A program made the position numbers and the translations under genes. Shown here one piece after another: positions 1 through 6,095 of a stretch of DNA of 8,366 bases. How positions within the stretch are numbered: the stretch's first letter is position 1; every line of letters begins with the position of its first letter. Under the pieces are notes generated by a model. It ran no database searches. It saw nothing but the letters and a program-made list of their open reading frames with translations, and was not told the origin of the DNA. Source of the stretch: Oscillospiraceae bacterium (lineage in GTDB: Bacteria > Bacillota > Clostridia > Oscillospirales > Ruminococcaceae); assembly GCA_031253365.1 (NCBI GenBank), contig JAIRWE010000183.1:1-8366 (forward strand), in the 5' to 3' direction.

Positions 1-61
1 CCGCCCTCAACGCTTCCGAAACCGCGTTTTTGCCGCAGACAATTAACCGTTCGTTTTCCAT
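1..61 (-). CDS. Probable TrmH/SpoU-family RNA 2'-O-methyltransferase, N-terminal fragment (RlmB-like)
   Basis: Only the first 20 codons lie in the window; the gene continues past base 1. The translation begins MENERLIVCG and continues GKNAVSEALRA. This resembles the opening of the RNA-binding domain in RlmB/TrmH-type enzymes, where a G-[RK]-N-A-V-x-E-A-L motif follows a short strand. Enzymes of this family methylate a ribose 2'-OH in 23S rRNA or tRNA using S-adenosylmethionine. The catalytic SPOUT domain is outside the window, so the exact substrate cannot be called. ATG at 61 is chosen because it places the motif at the usual distance from the N-terminus. There is no Shine-Dalgarno sequence, and the -10 box of a consensus promoter ends only 9 nt upstream. 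The gene is separated from the trp operon by a terminator and is its own transcription unit. Confidence 0.6.
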   Translation of the reverse strand, partial: MENERLIVCGKNAVSEALRA

Positions 62-70
62 AACGCACAC

Positions 71-99
71 ATTATAGCACAAACGCGCGCGGTTGTCAA
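71..99 (-). promoter_or_regulatory. Consensus sigma-A promoter for the RlmB-like gene
   Basis: Read on the minus strand, TTGACA (94-99) and TATAAT (71-76) are both perfect matches to the housekeeping consensus, with the ideal 17-bp spacer. Only 9 nt separate the -10 box from the ATG at 61. Transcription should therefore start about 0-4 nt before the start codon, giving a leaderless or nearly leaderless mRNA. The promoter lies downstream of the trp operon terminator and so belongs to the next gene. Confidence 0.85.
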
Positions 100-171
100 A
101 CGTCGCGTCCGACGGGAAAGAGGATATGTTTGTCGATACGCAAAGGTCGGCGATTACCGGGCGGGTGCTTG

Positions 172-212
172 AAAAAACGCGACAAAGTCCGCCGTATTCG
201 GCGGACTTTGTC
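172..212 (-). terminator. Intrinsic terminator of the mtaB-trp operon
   Basis: A perfect 14-bp inverted repeat (181-194 with 199-212) closes a 4-nt loop. On the minus strand it is followed by GCG and six T residues (172-177). This is a textbook Rho-independent terminator and lies about 30 nt past the trpB stop codon. There is no T-run on the other side, so it acts in the minus direction only. Confidence 0.92.
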
Positions 213-222
213 CGCGGGCTGA

Positions 223-243
223 GGCGGCGGTTTCACCGCCGCC
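223..243 (-). other. GC-rich hairpin directly after trpB
   Basis: A perfect 9-bp stem (223-231 with 235-243), seven of whose steps are part of a GGC repeat, closes a 3-nt loop reading GAA on the minus strand. It starts at the last base of the trpB stop codon and has no U-tract of its own. It sits 10 bases before the true terminator, so it may pause polymerase or protect the mRNA 3' end from exonucleases. The structure is certain as an inverted repeat; the role is inferred. Confidence 0.6.
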
Positions 244-1436
244 TATTCGTTTACGCTTATCCCCCTGTAACGCGCGATTGCCGCGACGTCCTTGTCGCCG
301 CGCCCCGAAAGGCAGACGATTACGTTTTCGTCGGGCTTGAATTTTTTCGCGATTTTCATCAGATGCGCCGCGGCGTGCGCCGATTCTATGGCGCAGATAA
401 TTCCCTCCGTGCGCGCGAGATACTCGAACGCCGAAACCGCCTCGTCGTCGGTAACGGGGACGTACCGCGCCCTGCCGCTGTCGTTGAGGCAGGCGTGTTC
501 GGGACCTATGCCGGGGTAGTCCAACCCCGCCGATATTGAGTAAACGGGCGCGATTTGCCCGTTTTCGTCCTGGCAGAAATACGACTTCATCCCGTGGAAT
601 ATGCCCTTTTCGCCTTTCGTGATTGTGGCGGCGTGTTCGGGGTTGTCAACGCCCTTCCCCGCCGCTTCGCACCCAATCAGCCGAACACCCTTATCCTCGA
701 CGAAGCCGCGGAATATTCCCATGGCGTTGCTCCCCCCGCCCACGCAGGCGATTACCGCGCTCGGAAGCCTGCCCTCGCGTTCGAGAATCTGTTCCCGCGC
801 TTCCCTGCCGATTACGCTTTGAAAATCGCCGACCATCTGCGGGAACGGATGCGGACCCATTACCGAACCCAGCACATAGTGGGTGTCGCGGACGCGCCTC
901 GTCCACTCGCGCATGGTTTCGTTCACCGCGTCTTTCAGCGTCATCGTCCCGGAAGTAACGGCGTTGACCTTTGAACCGAGAAGCTCCATTCGGTAGACGT
1001 TGAGCGACTGCCTTTCGGTGTCCTCTTTCCCCATGAAAATCTCGCACTCCAAGCCGAGCAGAGCCGCCGCAGTCGCGGCGGCGACGCCGTGCTGCCCCGC
1101 GCCGGTTTCGGCGATTACGCGGGTTTTGCCCATTTTTTTCGCCAAAAGGCACTGTCCCAGCACATTGTTGATTTTATGCGAACCCGTGTGGTTCAAGTCC
1201 TCGCGTTTCAGATAAACCCGCGCCCCGCCCAAGTCCGCCGTCATTTTCTCCGCGAAGTAAAGCAGCGACGGCCTGCCCGCGTAATTTCGCAAAAGCGCGT
1301 CCAATTCCCGATTGAACGCCTCGTCGTTTTTGTAAAACTCATACGCCTTTTCCAACGCGTGAACCTCGTTCATAAGCGTTTCGGGAATATACTGCCCCCC
1401 GTATTCGCCGAACCTGCCTTTTACGCCGTCAGCCAT
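243..1436 (-). CDS. trpB: Tryptophan synthase beta subunit
   Basis: This PLP enzyme condenses indole with L-serine to give L-tryptophan, normally in an alpha2-beta2 complex that channels indole from TrpA. The protein is 397 residues, the usual length of the TrpB1 class. The N-terminus carries GRFGEYGGQYIPE. The PLP Schiff-base lysine is K88 in HTGSHKINN, the catalytic glutamate is E110 in ETGAGQHG, the phosphate-binding loop GGGSN is at 233-237, and CLSGRGDKD (375-383) holds the serine that contacts the pyridine nitrogen. The frame is open to a TTG at 1472, but the ATG at 1436 is preferred because AAAGGAGG lies 4 nt upstream and it gives the family length. It is the last gene of the operon, 49 bp after the HicB-like gene. 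Unusually, no trpA follows: two hairpins come directly after the stop. Confidence 0.97.
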   Translation of the reverse strand: MADGVKGRFGEYGGQYIPETLMNEVHALEKAYEFYKNDEAFNRELDALLRNYAGRPSLLYFAEKMTADLGGARVYLKREDLNHTGSHKINNVLGQCLLAKKMGKTRVIAETGAGQHGVAAATAAALLGLECEIFMGKEDTERQSLNVYRMELLGSKVNAVTSGTMTLKDAVNETMREWTRRVRDTHYVLGSVMGPHPFPQMVGDFQSVIGREAREQILEREGRLPSAVIACVGGGSNAMGIFRGFVEDKGVRLIGCEAAGKGVDNPEHAATITKGEKGIFHGMKSYFCQDENGQIAPVYSISAGLDYPGIGPEHACLNDSGRARYVPVTDDEAVSAFEYLARTEGIICAIESAHAAAHLMKIAKKFKPDENVIVCLSGRGDKDVAAIARYRGISVNE

Positions 1437-1440
1437 GCCG

Positions 1441-1448
1441 CCTCCTTT
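1441..1448 (-). promoter_or_regulatory. Ribosome binding site fixing the trpB start
   Basis: On the minus strand AAAGGAGG ends 4 nt before the ATG at 1436. It lies inside the longer open frame that begins at TTG 1472, and so argues for the shorter protein. Confidence 0.85.
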
Positions 1449-1485
1449 GTGTGAAATCGCCGTGACTTTCAATACCGCGCGTTAA

Positions 1486-1716
1486 TTAAACGGCTATTTC
1501 AAATTCGGAAAATATTTTTGAAGCGGATTGTACGATGTTTTGACGCTCCTCTTCCGTTAAGTCTTCCTTAACCGTGATTTCAACCAGTTCTTTCAGATTT
1601 GCGAAAGCCTCCTCATAGGTGTCGCCCTGGGTGTAACACCCCTTGACCTCGGGGCAGACGGCAAAATAACTGCCGTTATCTTGTTTAGAACAAATCATTG
1701 ACAACTTCGCGGTCAT
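1486..1716 (-). CDS. Orphan HicB-like (UPF0150-type) small protein
   Basis: The 76-residue protein has the compact HicB/UPF0150 alpha-beta fold signature: a first strand, then GSYFAVCPEVKGCYTQGDT (residues 15-33), then the helix YEEAFANLKELVEITV. In HicAB toxin-antitoxin modules this fold binds the RNase toxin HicA. Here there is no DNA-binding tail, and no HicA fits in the 22 bp before it or the 49 bp after it. The C-terminal helix (about 50-76) is acidic. The ATG at 1716 is preceded by AGGGGGAG at a 5-nt spacing. The gene sits between trpF and trpB, transcribed with them. By hand count its base composition is about 45% GC (101 of 226), visibly lower than sampled trp stretches, which suggests later insertion. 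It could be a stranded antitoxin or a small binding protein recruited to the operon; its function is not established. Confidence 0.8.
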   Translation of the reverse strand: MTAKLSMICSKQDNGSYFAVCPEVKGCYTQGDTYEEAFANLKELVEITVKEDLTEEERQNIVQSASKIFSEFEIAV

Positions 1717-1738
1717 AACAACTCCCCCTGTCGGCGCG

Positions 1739-2326
1739 TTAAAGTGCCCTTGCCGCTTTTACAAGCTCCAAGATTTTCTCCCTGCTTTTGACTCCGTTTT
1801 CTTCCGCCCCCGAGCTTATGTCCACGCAGTAAGGGTTCATTTTCGCGGCATCCCTGATATTGCCGATGTTAATCCCCCCCGCCAAAAAAAACGCTCCGCC
1901 CCGCTTGGGCAAAAGCCCCCAGTCGAACGTCCTGCCCGTTCCGCCCCCGCCGCTGTCGAACATCGCGTAATCGGCGTTTTCGGGGCAGGTTCGCCCCGCG
2001 CGAACGGCTTTGATAACCGTAACGGGGCAGGCTGTTTTAAGCCTTTCTATATACTCGTAATCTTCGTCCCCGTGAAGCTGCGCGGCGTCAATCGTTCCCT
2101 CCCCGTAAAGCCGCGCCGCGTCGGAAATTTCCGCGTTGACGAAAACGCCGACCGCGGCTATGCGCGGGTTCAGCCGTTTCTTAAACTCGCGGGCGGTTTC
2201 AAAGGAAACGCGCCGGCGGCTTTCGGCGAAGACAAAACCGACGTAATCGGGAAGGGCTTCGTTCACGTAATCAACATCGGCGGGGTTGAACAGCCCGCAT
2301 ATCTTGATTTTCGGAGGTTGCCTCAT
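1739..2326 (-). CDS. trpF: Phosphoribosylanthranilate isomerase
   Basis: It catalyses the Amadori rearrangement of N-(5'-phosphoribosyl)anthranilate to CdRP, the third step of tryptophan synthesis. The 195-residue protein is a single small TIM barrel of standard length. The general base is C10 in KIKICGL and the general acid is D124 in MFDSGGGGTGRTFDW. Phosphate-binding loops are seen at FLAGGI (147-152) and VDISSGAE (168-175). The ATG at 2326 overlaps the trpC stop codon as ATGA, which points to translational coupling; the Shine-Dalgarno in front is weak. TrpF is separate here, not fused to TrpC as in enterobacteria. The HicB-like gene starts 22 bp after its stop. Confidence 0.96.
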   Translation of the reverse strand: MRQPPKIKICGLFNPADVDYVNEALPDYVGFVFAESRRRVSFETAREFKKRLNPRIAAVGVFVNAEISDAARLYGEGTIDAAQLHGDEDYEYIERLKTACPVTVIKAVRAGRTCPENADYAMFDSGGGGTGRTFDWGLLPKRGGAFFLAGGINIGNIRDAAKMNPYCVDISSGAEENGVKSREKILELVKAARAL

Positions 2327-3090
2327 GTTTGCGTTATCCCCTTCAACTCGTTGAGCGCGCGCTTTTTATCCGCACTCCGCATAAGCGTTTCGCCGATTAA
2401 CACCGCGTCGACTTCACCCGGCTCCGATATATCCTCCCGCGTTTTTATCCCGCTTTCCGCGACGAACAAAACGCCGCGGGGGACGAGGGCGCGCAATCTC
2501 GCGCTTGTTTTTACGTCCGTTTCAAAGGTTCGCAAATCGCGGTTGTTCACCCCGATAATCCGCGCGCCCGCTTTCAACGCCGAATTGATTTCGTTCCCGT
2601 CGCGGGTTTCGACCAAAGCGGACAACCCCAAACCGTCGGCGGTCTTTATGAATTTTCCGAGAGTTTCCGCGTCAAGCAAAGCCGCGATTAACAGAACCGC
2701 CGACGCGCCGAGTTCCGCCGCCTCGTAAATCTGATACTCGTCGATTGTAAAATCCTTCCGCAAAACGGGGATATTCACGGCTTTTGATATTTCGGAAAGA
2801 TGCTCGTTTTTCCCGAGGAAAAAAAACGGCTCCGTAAGCACCGAAATCGCGTCGGCGCCCGCCGCCTCGTATTCCCGCGCGATTTCGACATAGGGAAAAT
2901 CCTTCGCGATAACCCCTTTCGACGGCGACGCCTTCTTGACCTCGCAGATGAACGAGATTCCGCTTTTTGAAAGTGCCTTCTCAAAAGCGAAAGGGTTCGC
3001 GATTTTCGCACCCGTTTTTTTGAGCGGGCTTTTTACTTTGGAAATTTCCACGCGTTCGCGGGTTTTCGCGGCTATATCGTCAAGTATCAC
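2323..3090 (-). CDS. trpC: Indole-3-glycerol phosphate synthase
   Basis: It closes the indole ring, converting CdRP to indole-3-glycerol phosphate with loss of CO2 and water. The 255-residue TIM barrel has every expected active-site element: E50 and K52 in CEVKKASPSKG, K112 in LRKDF, E161 in LVETRD, N182 in IGVNNRDLRTF, and E212/S213 in VAESGI. The frame stays open far upstream across the end of trpD, but the true start is the GTG at 3090. It gives MILDDIAAKTRERV, the normal family beginning, and has GGGAG (3100-3104) at a 9-nt spacing. It starts 5 bp after the trpD stop and overlaps trpF by 4 nt, so it is translated in a coupled series. Confidence 0.96.
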   Translation of the reverse strand: MILDDIAAKTRERVEISKVKSPLKKTGAKIANPFAFEKALSKSGISFICEVKKASPSKGVIAKDFPYVEIAREYEAAGADAISVLTEPFFFLGKNEHLSEISKAVNIPVLRKDFTIDEYQIYEAAELGASAVLLIAALLDAETLGKFIKTADGLGLSALVETRDGNEINSALKAGARIIGVNNRDLRTFETDVKTSARLRALVPRGVLFVAESGIKTREDISEPGEVDAVLIGETLMRSADKKRALNELKGITQT

Positions 3091-3095
3091 TTTTG

Positions 3096-4106
3096 TCAGC
3101 TCCCGTTGGAATACTCGATAAACAGGTCGAGTTGCCTCATTCCCTTGCCGCTTTCGATAATTTCGGAGGCGACGCGGATTCCTTCCTCCAAGCTGATTTC
3201 GGGTTTCGCGACGTGGATTGCCGCCGCCGAATTGAGTATGACGGCGTCTTTTTTCGCGCCGCCCTTCCCGCTGAGAATATCCCGCGTTATCGCCGCGTTT
3301 TCCTCCGGGCTTCCGCCGAGCAGCTCGGATTTTTCGCACCGCTTGAAACCGAATTGTTCCGGGGTAATCACAAACGGGTTAAGCTCGCCGTCTTTGACTT
3401 CGCAGACCGTGGTTTCCGCGCTCATCGAAATTTCGTCGAATCCGTCCCGCCCGTACACCACAAACGCGCTCCTTACCCCCAGATTGGCGAGGACGCGCGC
3501 CATCGGTTCCACCATATCCTCCTCGTAAACGCCGAGCAGTTCCTTGTTCGCGCCCGCCGGATTTACCAGCGGCCCGAGAATGTTGAAAATCGTGCGTATG
3601 CCGAGTTCCCTGCGGACAGGCGCGACGTATTTCATCGCTATGTGATAGTTCTGCGCGAAAAGAAAGCAAATATTGATGTTTTTAAGCATTTCGAGGCTTT
3701 TTTCGGGCGTGGCTATTATGTTGACGCCGAGGGCTTCCAGCACGTCCGCCGCCCCGCATTTGCTGGAAGCGGCGCGGTTGCCGTGTTTCGCCACGGGAAT
3801 CCCCGCCGCCGAGGTTACGATTGCCGACGTCGTGGATATATTAAAGCTGTTGGAACGGTCGCCGCCCGTGCCTACGATTTCAAGCACGTCCATATCGTGC
3901 AAAAGCCTTACGCAGTGGCTGCGCATACCGGCGGCGGAACCGGTGATTTCGTCGATGGTTTCCCCTTTGACGGACATCGCCGTAAGGTATGCCGCCATCT
4001 GAATGTCGCCGGCTTTCCCCTCCATAATCTCGTTCATTACTTCCCGCGCTTCCTCAAAAGAAAGGGTTTCCTTCTTCGACGCCTTTATAATCGCTTCTCT
4101 AATCAT
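3096..4106 (-). CDS. trpD: Anthranilate phosphoribosyltransferase
   Basis: It transfers phosphoribose from PRPP to anthranilate, the second step of the pathway. At 336 residues it is a standard-length, stand-alone enzyme, not fused to the TrpG amidotransferase. Motifs are in order: an N-terminal helical region, GTGGD (79-83) for PRPP binding, NIST (89-92), KHGNR (107-111), the RRELGIRTIFNILGPLVNP segment (165-183) lining the anthranilate site, and the metal-binding pair D224-E225 in GFDEIS. The ATG at 4106 lies 8 nt inside the end of trpG, with GGGAG about 10 nt upstream. The overlap implies coupled synthesis with TrpG. In the KHGNR segment the commoner S-V-S-S follow-on is A-A-S-S here, a mild variation. 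Confidence 0.96.
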   Translation of the reverse strand: MIREAIIKASKKETLSFEEAREVMNEIMEGKAGDIQMAAYLTAMSVKGETIDEITGSAAGMRSHCVRLLHDMDVLEIVGTGGDRSNSFNISTTSAIVTSAAGIPVAKHGNRAASSKCGAADVLEALGVNIIATPEKSLEMLKNINICFLFAQNYHIAMKYVAPVRRELGIRTIFNILGPLVNPAGANKELLGVYEEDMVEPMARVLANLGVRSAFVVYGRDGFDEISMSAETTVCEVKDGELNPFVITPEQFGFKRCEKSELLGGSPEENAAITRDILSGKGGAKKDAVILNSAAAIHVAKPEISLEEGIRVASEIIESGKGMRQLDLFIEYSNGS

Positions 4107-4680
4107 TTGGTTTTTTCTCCCGTAAAAAATTTTTAATTATCGTGTTACCGTGCGGGGTCAATATGGATTCCGGATGGAACTGCACCCCGTAAACCTTGTA
4201 TTCCCCGTGCCTCACCGCCATAATTTCGCCGTCCGCCGTCGAAGCGGTTACGCTCAGAACGTCGGGAATGGTTTCCGCGAGCGCCGCGAGGGAATGATAC
4301 CGCGCCACTTTTATCGAAGGCGGCAGCCCTTTGAAAATCGGGCAGTCGAGGGATATTTCAACGTCGGACTGTTTTCCGTGCATCAACGATTTGGCGTGGG
4401 AAACCGTCGCCCCGTAAGCCTCGCAGATTGCCTGATGCCCCAGGCACACCCCGAAAATCGGAATCTCCCCCCCGAACCTTTTTATGGCGTCCGCGCAAAT
4501 CCCCGCGTCCGAGGGTTTGCCGGGTCCCGGCGACAGGATAATCGAAGCGGGATTTAAGGCGGCGATTTCGTCGAGCGTGATTTTATCGTTGCGCCTTACC
4601 TCGATTTCGGGAACAATCGCCCCTACCGCCTGATAAAGGTTATATGAAAAACTGTCGTAATTGTCAATCAATAAAATCAA
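4099..4680 (-). CDS. trpG: Anthranilate synthase component II (glutamine amidotransferase)
   Basis: It hydrolyses glutamine and passes ammonia to TrpE. This 193-residue class I amidotransferase has the nucleophile C79 in GVCLGHQ and the H169/E171 pair in QFHPES, completing the triad. The N-terminal IDNYDSFSYNL and SPGPGKPSDAG (50-60) are typical of TrpG/PabA. The start is a TTG at 4680. The choice is supported by GGAGGGGG 4 nt upstream and by MILLIDNYDS being the normal family beginning. TTG and the trpE stop share bases (TTGA), so TrpE and TrpG are made in a coupled way. The protein could also serve PabB, as such subunits do in some bacteria; nothing in the window tests that. Confidence 0.96.
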   Translation of the reverse strand: MILLIDNYDSFSYNLYQAVGAIVPEIEVRRNDKITLDEIAALNPASIILSPGPGKPSDAGICADAIKRFGGEIPIFGVCLGHQAICEAYGATVSHAKSLMHGKQSDVEISLDCPIFKGLPPSIKVARYHSLAALAETIPDVLSVTASTADGEIMAVRHGEYKVYGVQFHPESILTPHGNTIIKNFLREKKPND

Positions 4681-6095
4681 ATTTCCCCCTCCGATTCAAG
4701 CAGCGCGTTAATCACGGCTTTCGCTTTGTCGGCGCACTCCGCGTATTCCCTTTCGGGAACGCTGTCCGCGACGATTCCCGCGCCGGAGCGCACGGACACC
4801 TTGCCGTTTCTCTTGTAAGCGAGCCTTATCGAGATACAAACGTCCATATCCCCGTTAAAGGCGATATATCCCAGCGCCCCGCCGTAAATTCCGCGTTTGC
4901 TTCTTTCAAGCTCGGCGATGATTTCGCAGGCGCGGAGCTTGGGCGCGCCCGAAAGCGTCCCCGCCGGAAGAACGGCGCTTATCGCGTCCAAGGCGTCTTT
5001 ATCGGGGCGAATTTCCCCCTTGACGGCGGAAGCGATGTGCATTACGTGGGAAAACTTGACGACGTGAAGGTAATTCTCCACTTCCACCGTGCCGAATTTG
5101 CTGATTTTCCCCAAATCGTTGCGCCCCAAATCCACCAGCATATTGTGTTCCGACAACTCCTTTTCGTCGGAAAGCAGTTCCGCTTCGAGAAGGGCGTCCT
5201 CCTTGTCCGTCGCACCCCGCGGACTTGTTCCCGCCAAGGGATAGGTGTATAATTTCCCGCCCGTCAGTTTTACGAGCGTTTCGGGGGAAGCCCCCGCTAT
5301 CTCTATGTCGTCGCTCCCGAAATAAAACATATACGGCGACGGGTTGGTCGTCCGCAAAACGCGGTAGGCGTCGAACAGGCTTCCGCGCGCCCGCGCGTCC
5401 AAGCGATTGGACAGCACGGCTTGAAATATATCGCCGTCATAGATATACCGTTTCACCCGCTTCACCATATCGACGTATTCGTCTTTGCGGAAAAGCTCGC
5501 GAAACGGCGAAAGTATTTCAAGGGTAGGAATTTTCGCGGGGGAACCCGACGTTATTATTTCCCGCATTTCCTCTATATCGCTCACCGCTTTCCGGTAGCC
5601 TTCCTCAAGGTCGGCGGTCGCGGCGGCGGCAATCAGAATGATTTTCTGCCTTAAATTATCGAACGCGATAATCTTATCGAAAATCATAAGGTCAAAATCT
5701 TTGAAATCCTCCTCGCCATCGGATTTCGCGGCGTCAAGGCACAAATCGGGTTCGGTAAGGGTGATGAACTCATAGGAAAAATACCCGACCAAACCGCCCG
5801 TAAACGGCGGAAGCCCCTCCACCCTCGGGGAAGCGTTATCCGCGAGCGTTTTCCTCAGCGTCTTAATGTCCGAAACGATTTCCGGCTTCGGGTCATAGCC
5901 GAGAAAGGTGTAACGCCCCCACTTCGTCCTGTCCTCGACGCTTTCCAGAATAAAGCACCGCTTGCTGACTTTTTTCAGCCGCCGCATAACCTCGACCGGC
6001 GTCGTGCCGTCGGAATAGATTTCGCGTGAAACGGGAACGCTCTTGTAACCCGCCGACAAAGCCGCCGCTTCCGGCAGGGATGGCTTATACGTCAT
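4677..6095 (-). CDS. trpE: Anthranilate synthase component I
   Basis: It turns chorismate and ammonia into anthranilate, the committing step. The 472-residue protein has an N-terminal domain with the FILES motif (E51, S52), which matches the LLES tryptophan-binding site of feedback-inhibited enzymes. The chorismate-binding domain shows GDIFQAVLSNRL (221-232), NPSPYMFYF (251-259), GASPETL, DEKELSEHNMLVDLGRNDLG (310-329), LPAGTLSGAPK and the final GAGIVADSVPEREY. PLAGT (286-290) has alanine where PabB enzymes have the lysine nucleophile, favouring TrpE over aminodeoxychorismate synthase; the next residue is serine rather than the commoner arginine. The ATG at 6095 is chosen for the family-like MTYKPSLPE start and GAAGGGG 5 nt upstream. 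An ATG at 6122 with GGGGGA is a real alternative. Either start overlaps the end of mtaB. Confidence 0.96.
   Translation of the reverse strand: MTYKPSLPEAAALSAGYKSVPVSREIYSDGTTPVEVMRRLKKVSKRCFILESVEDRTKWGRYTFLGYDPKPEIVSDIKTLRKTLADNASPRVEGLPPFTGGLVGYFSYEFITLTEPDLCLDAAKSDGEEDFKDFDLMIFDKIIAFDNLRQKIILIAAAATADLEEGYRKAVSDIEEMREIITSGSPAKIPTLEILSPFRELFRKDEYVDMVKRVKRYIYDGDIFQAVLSNRLDARARGSLFDAYRVLRTTNPSPYMFYFGSDDIEIAGASPETLVKLTGGKLYTYPLAGTSPRGATDKEDALLEAELLSDEKELSEHNMLVDLGRNDLGKISKFGTVEVENYLHVVKFSHVMHIASAVKGEIRPDKDALDAISAVLPAGTLSGAPKLRACEIIAELERSKRGIYGGALGYIAFNGDMDVCISIRLAYKRNGKVSVRSGAGIVADSVPEREYAECADKAKAVINALLESEGEI
4685..4692 (-). promoter_or_regulatory. Strong ribosome binding site for the TTG start of trpG
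   Basis: GGAGGGGG on the minus strand lies in the last codons of trpE, 4 nt before the TTG at 4680. Its strength probably offsets the weak start codon and fixes this start. Confidence 0.75.

Noticed and set aside
93..539. Plus-strand open frame starting between the RlmB-like gene and trpB
   Set aside because: Most of it is antisense to the trpB C-terminus, and it runs through the terminator hairpins. It has no recognisable protein motif.
1437..1485. Possible internal promoter for trpB within the gap after the HicB-like gene
   Set aside because: A TTGAAA is present on the minus strand, but no -10 box falls at a workable distance.
1717..1738. A hidden hicA toxin gene next to the HicB-like gene
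   Set aside because: The flanking gaps are 22 and 49 bp, far short of the roughly 60 codons a HicA needs, and no overlapping frame shows HicA motifs.
3091..3339. Extended N-terminus for trpC reaching back into trpD
   Set aside because: The extra residues are basic low-complexity text that is trpD in another frame. The GTG at 3090 gives the normal family N-terminus with a ribosome site.
3093..4136. Long plus-strand open frame opposite trpD, 347 codons
   Set aside because: It is antisense to a gene with full TrpD motifs, its translation is rich in R, F and H as expected from the reverse of GC-biased codons, and no ribosome binding site or family motif is seen. The same applies to the other long antisense frames over trpB, trpG, trpE and mtaB.
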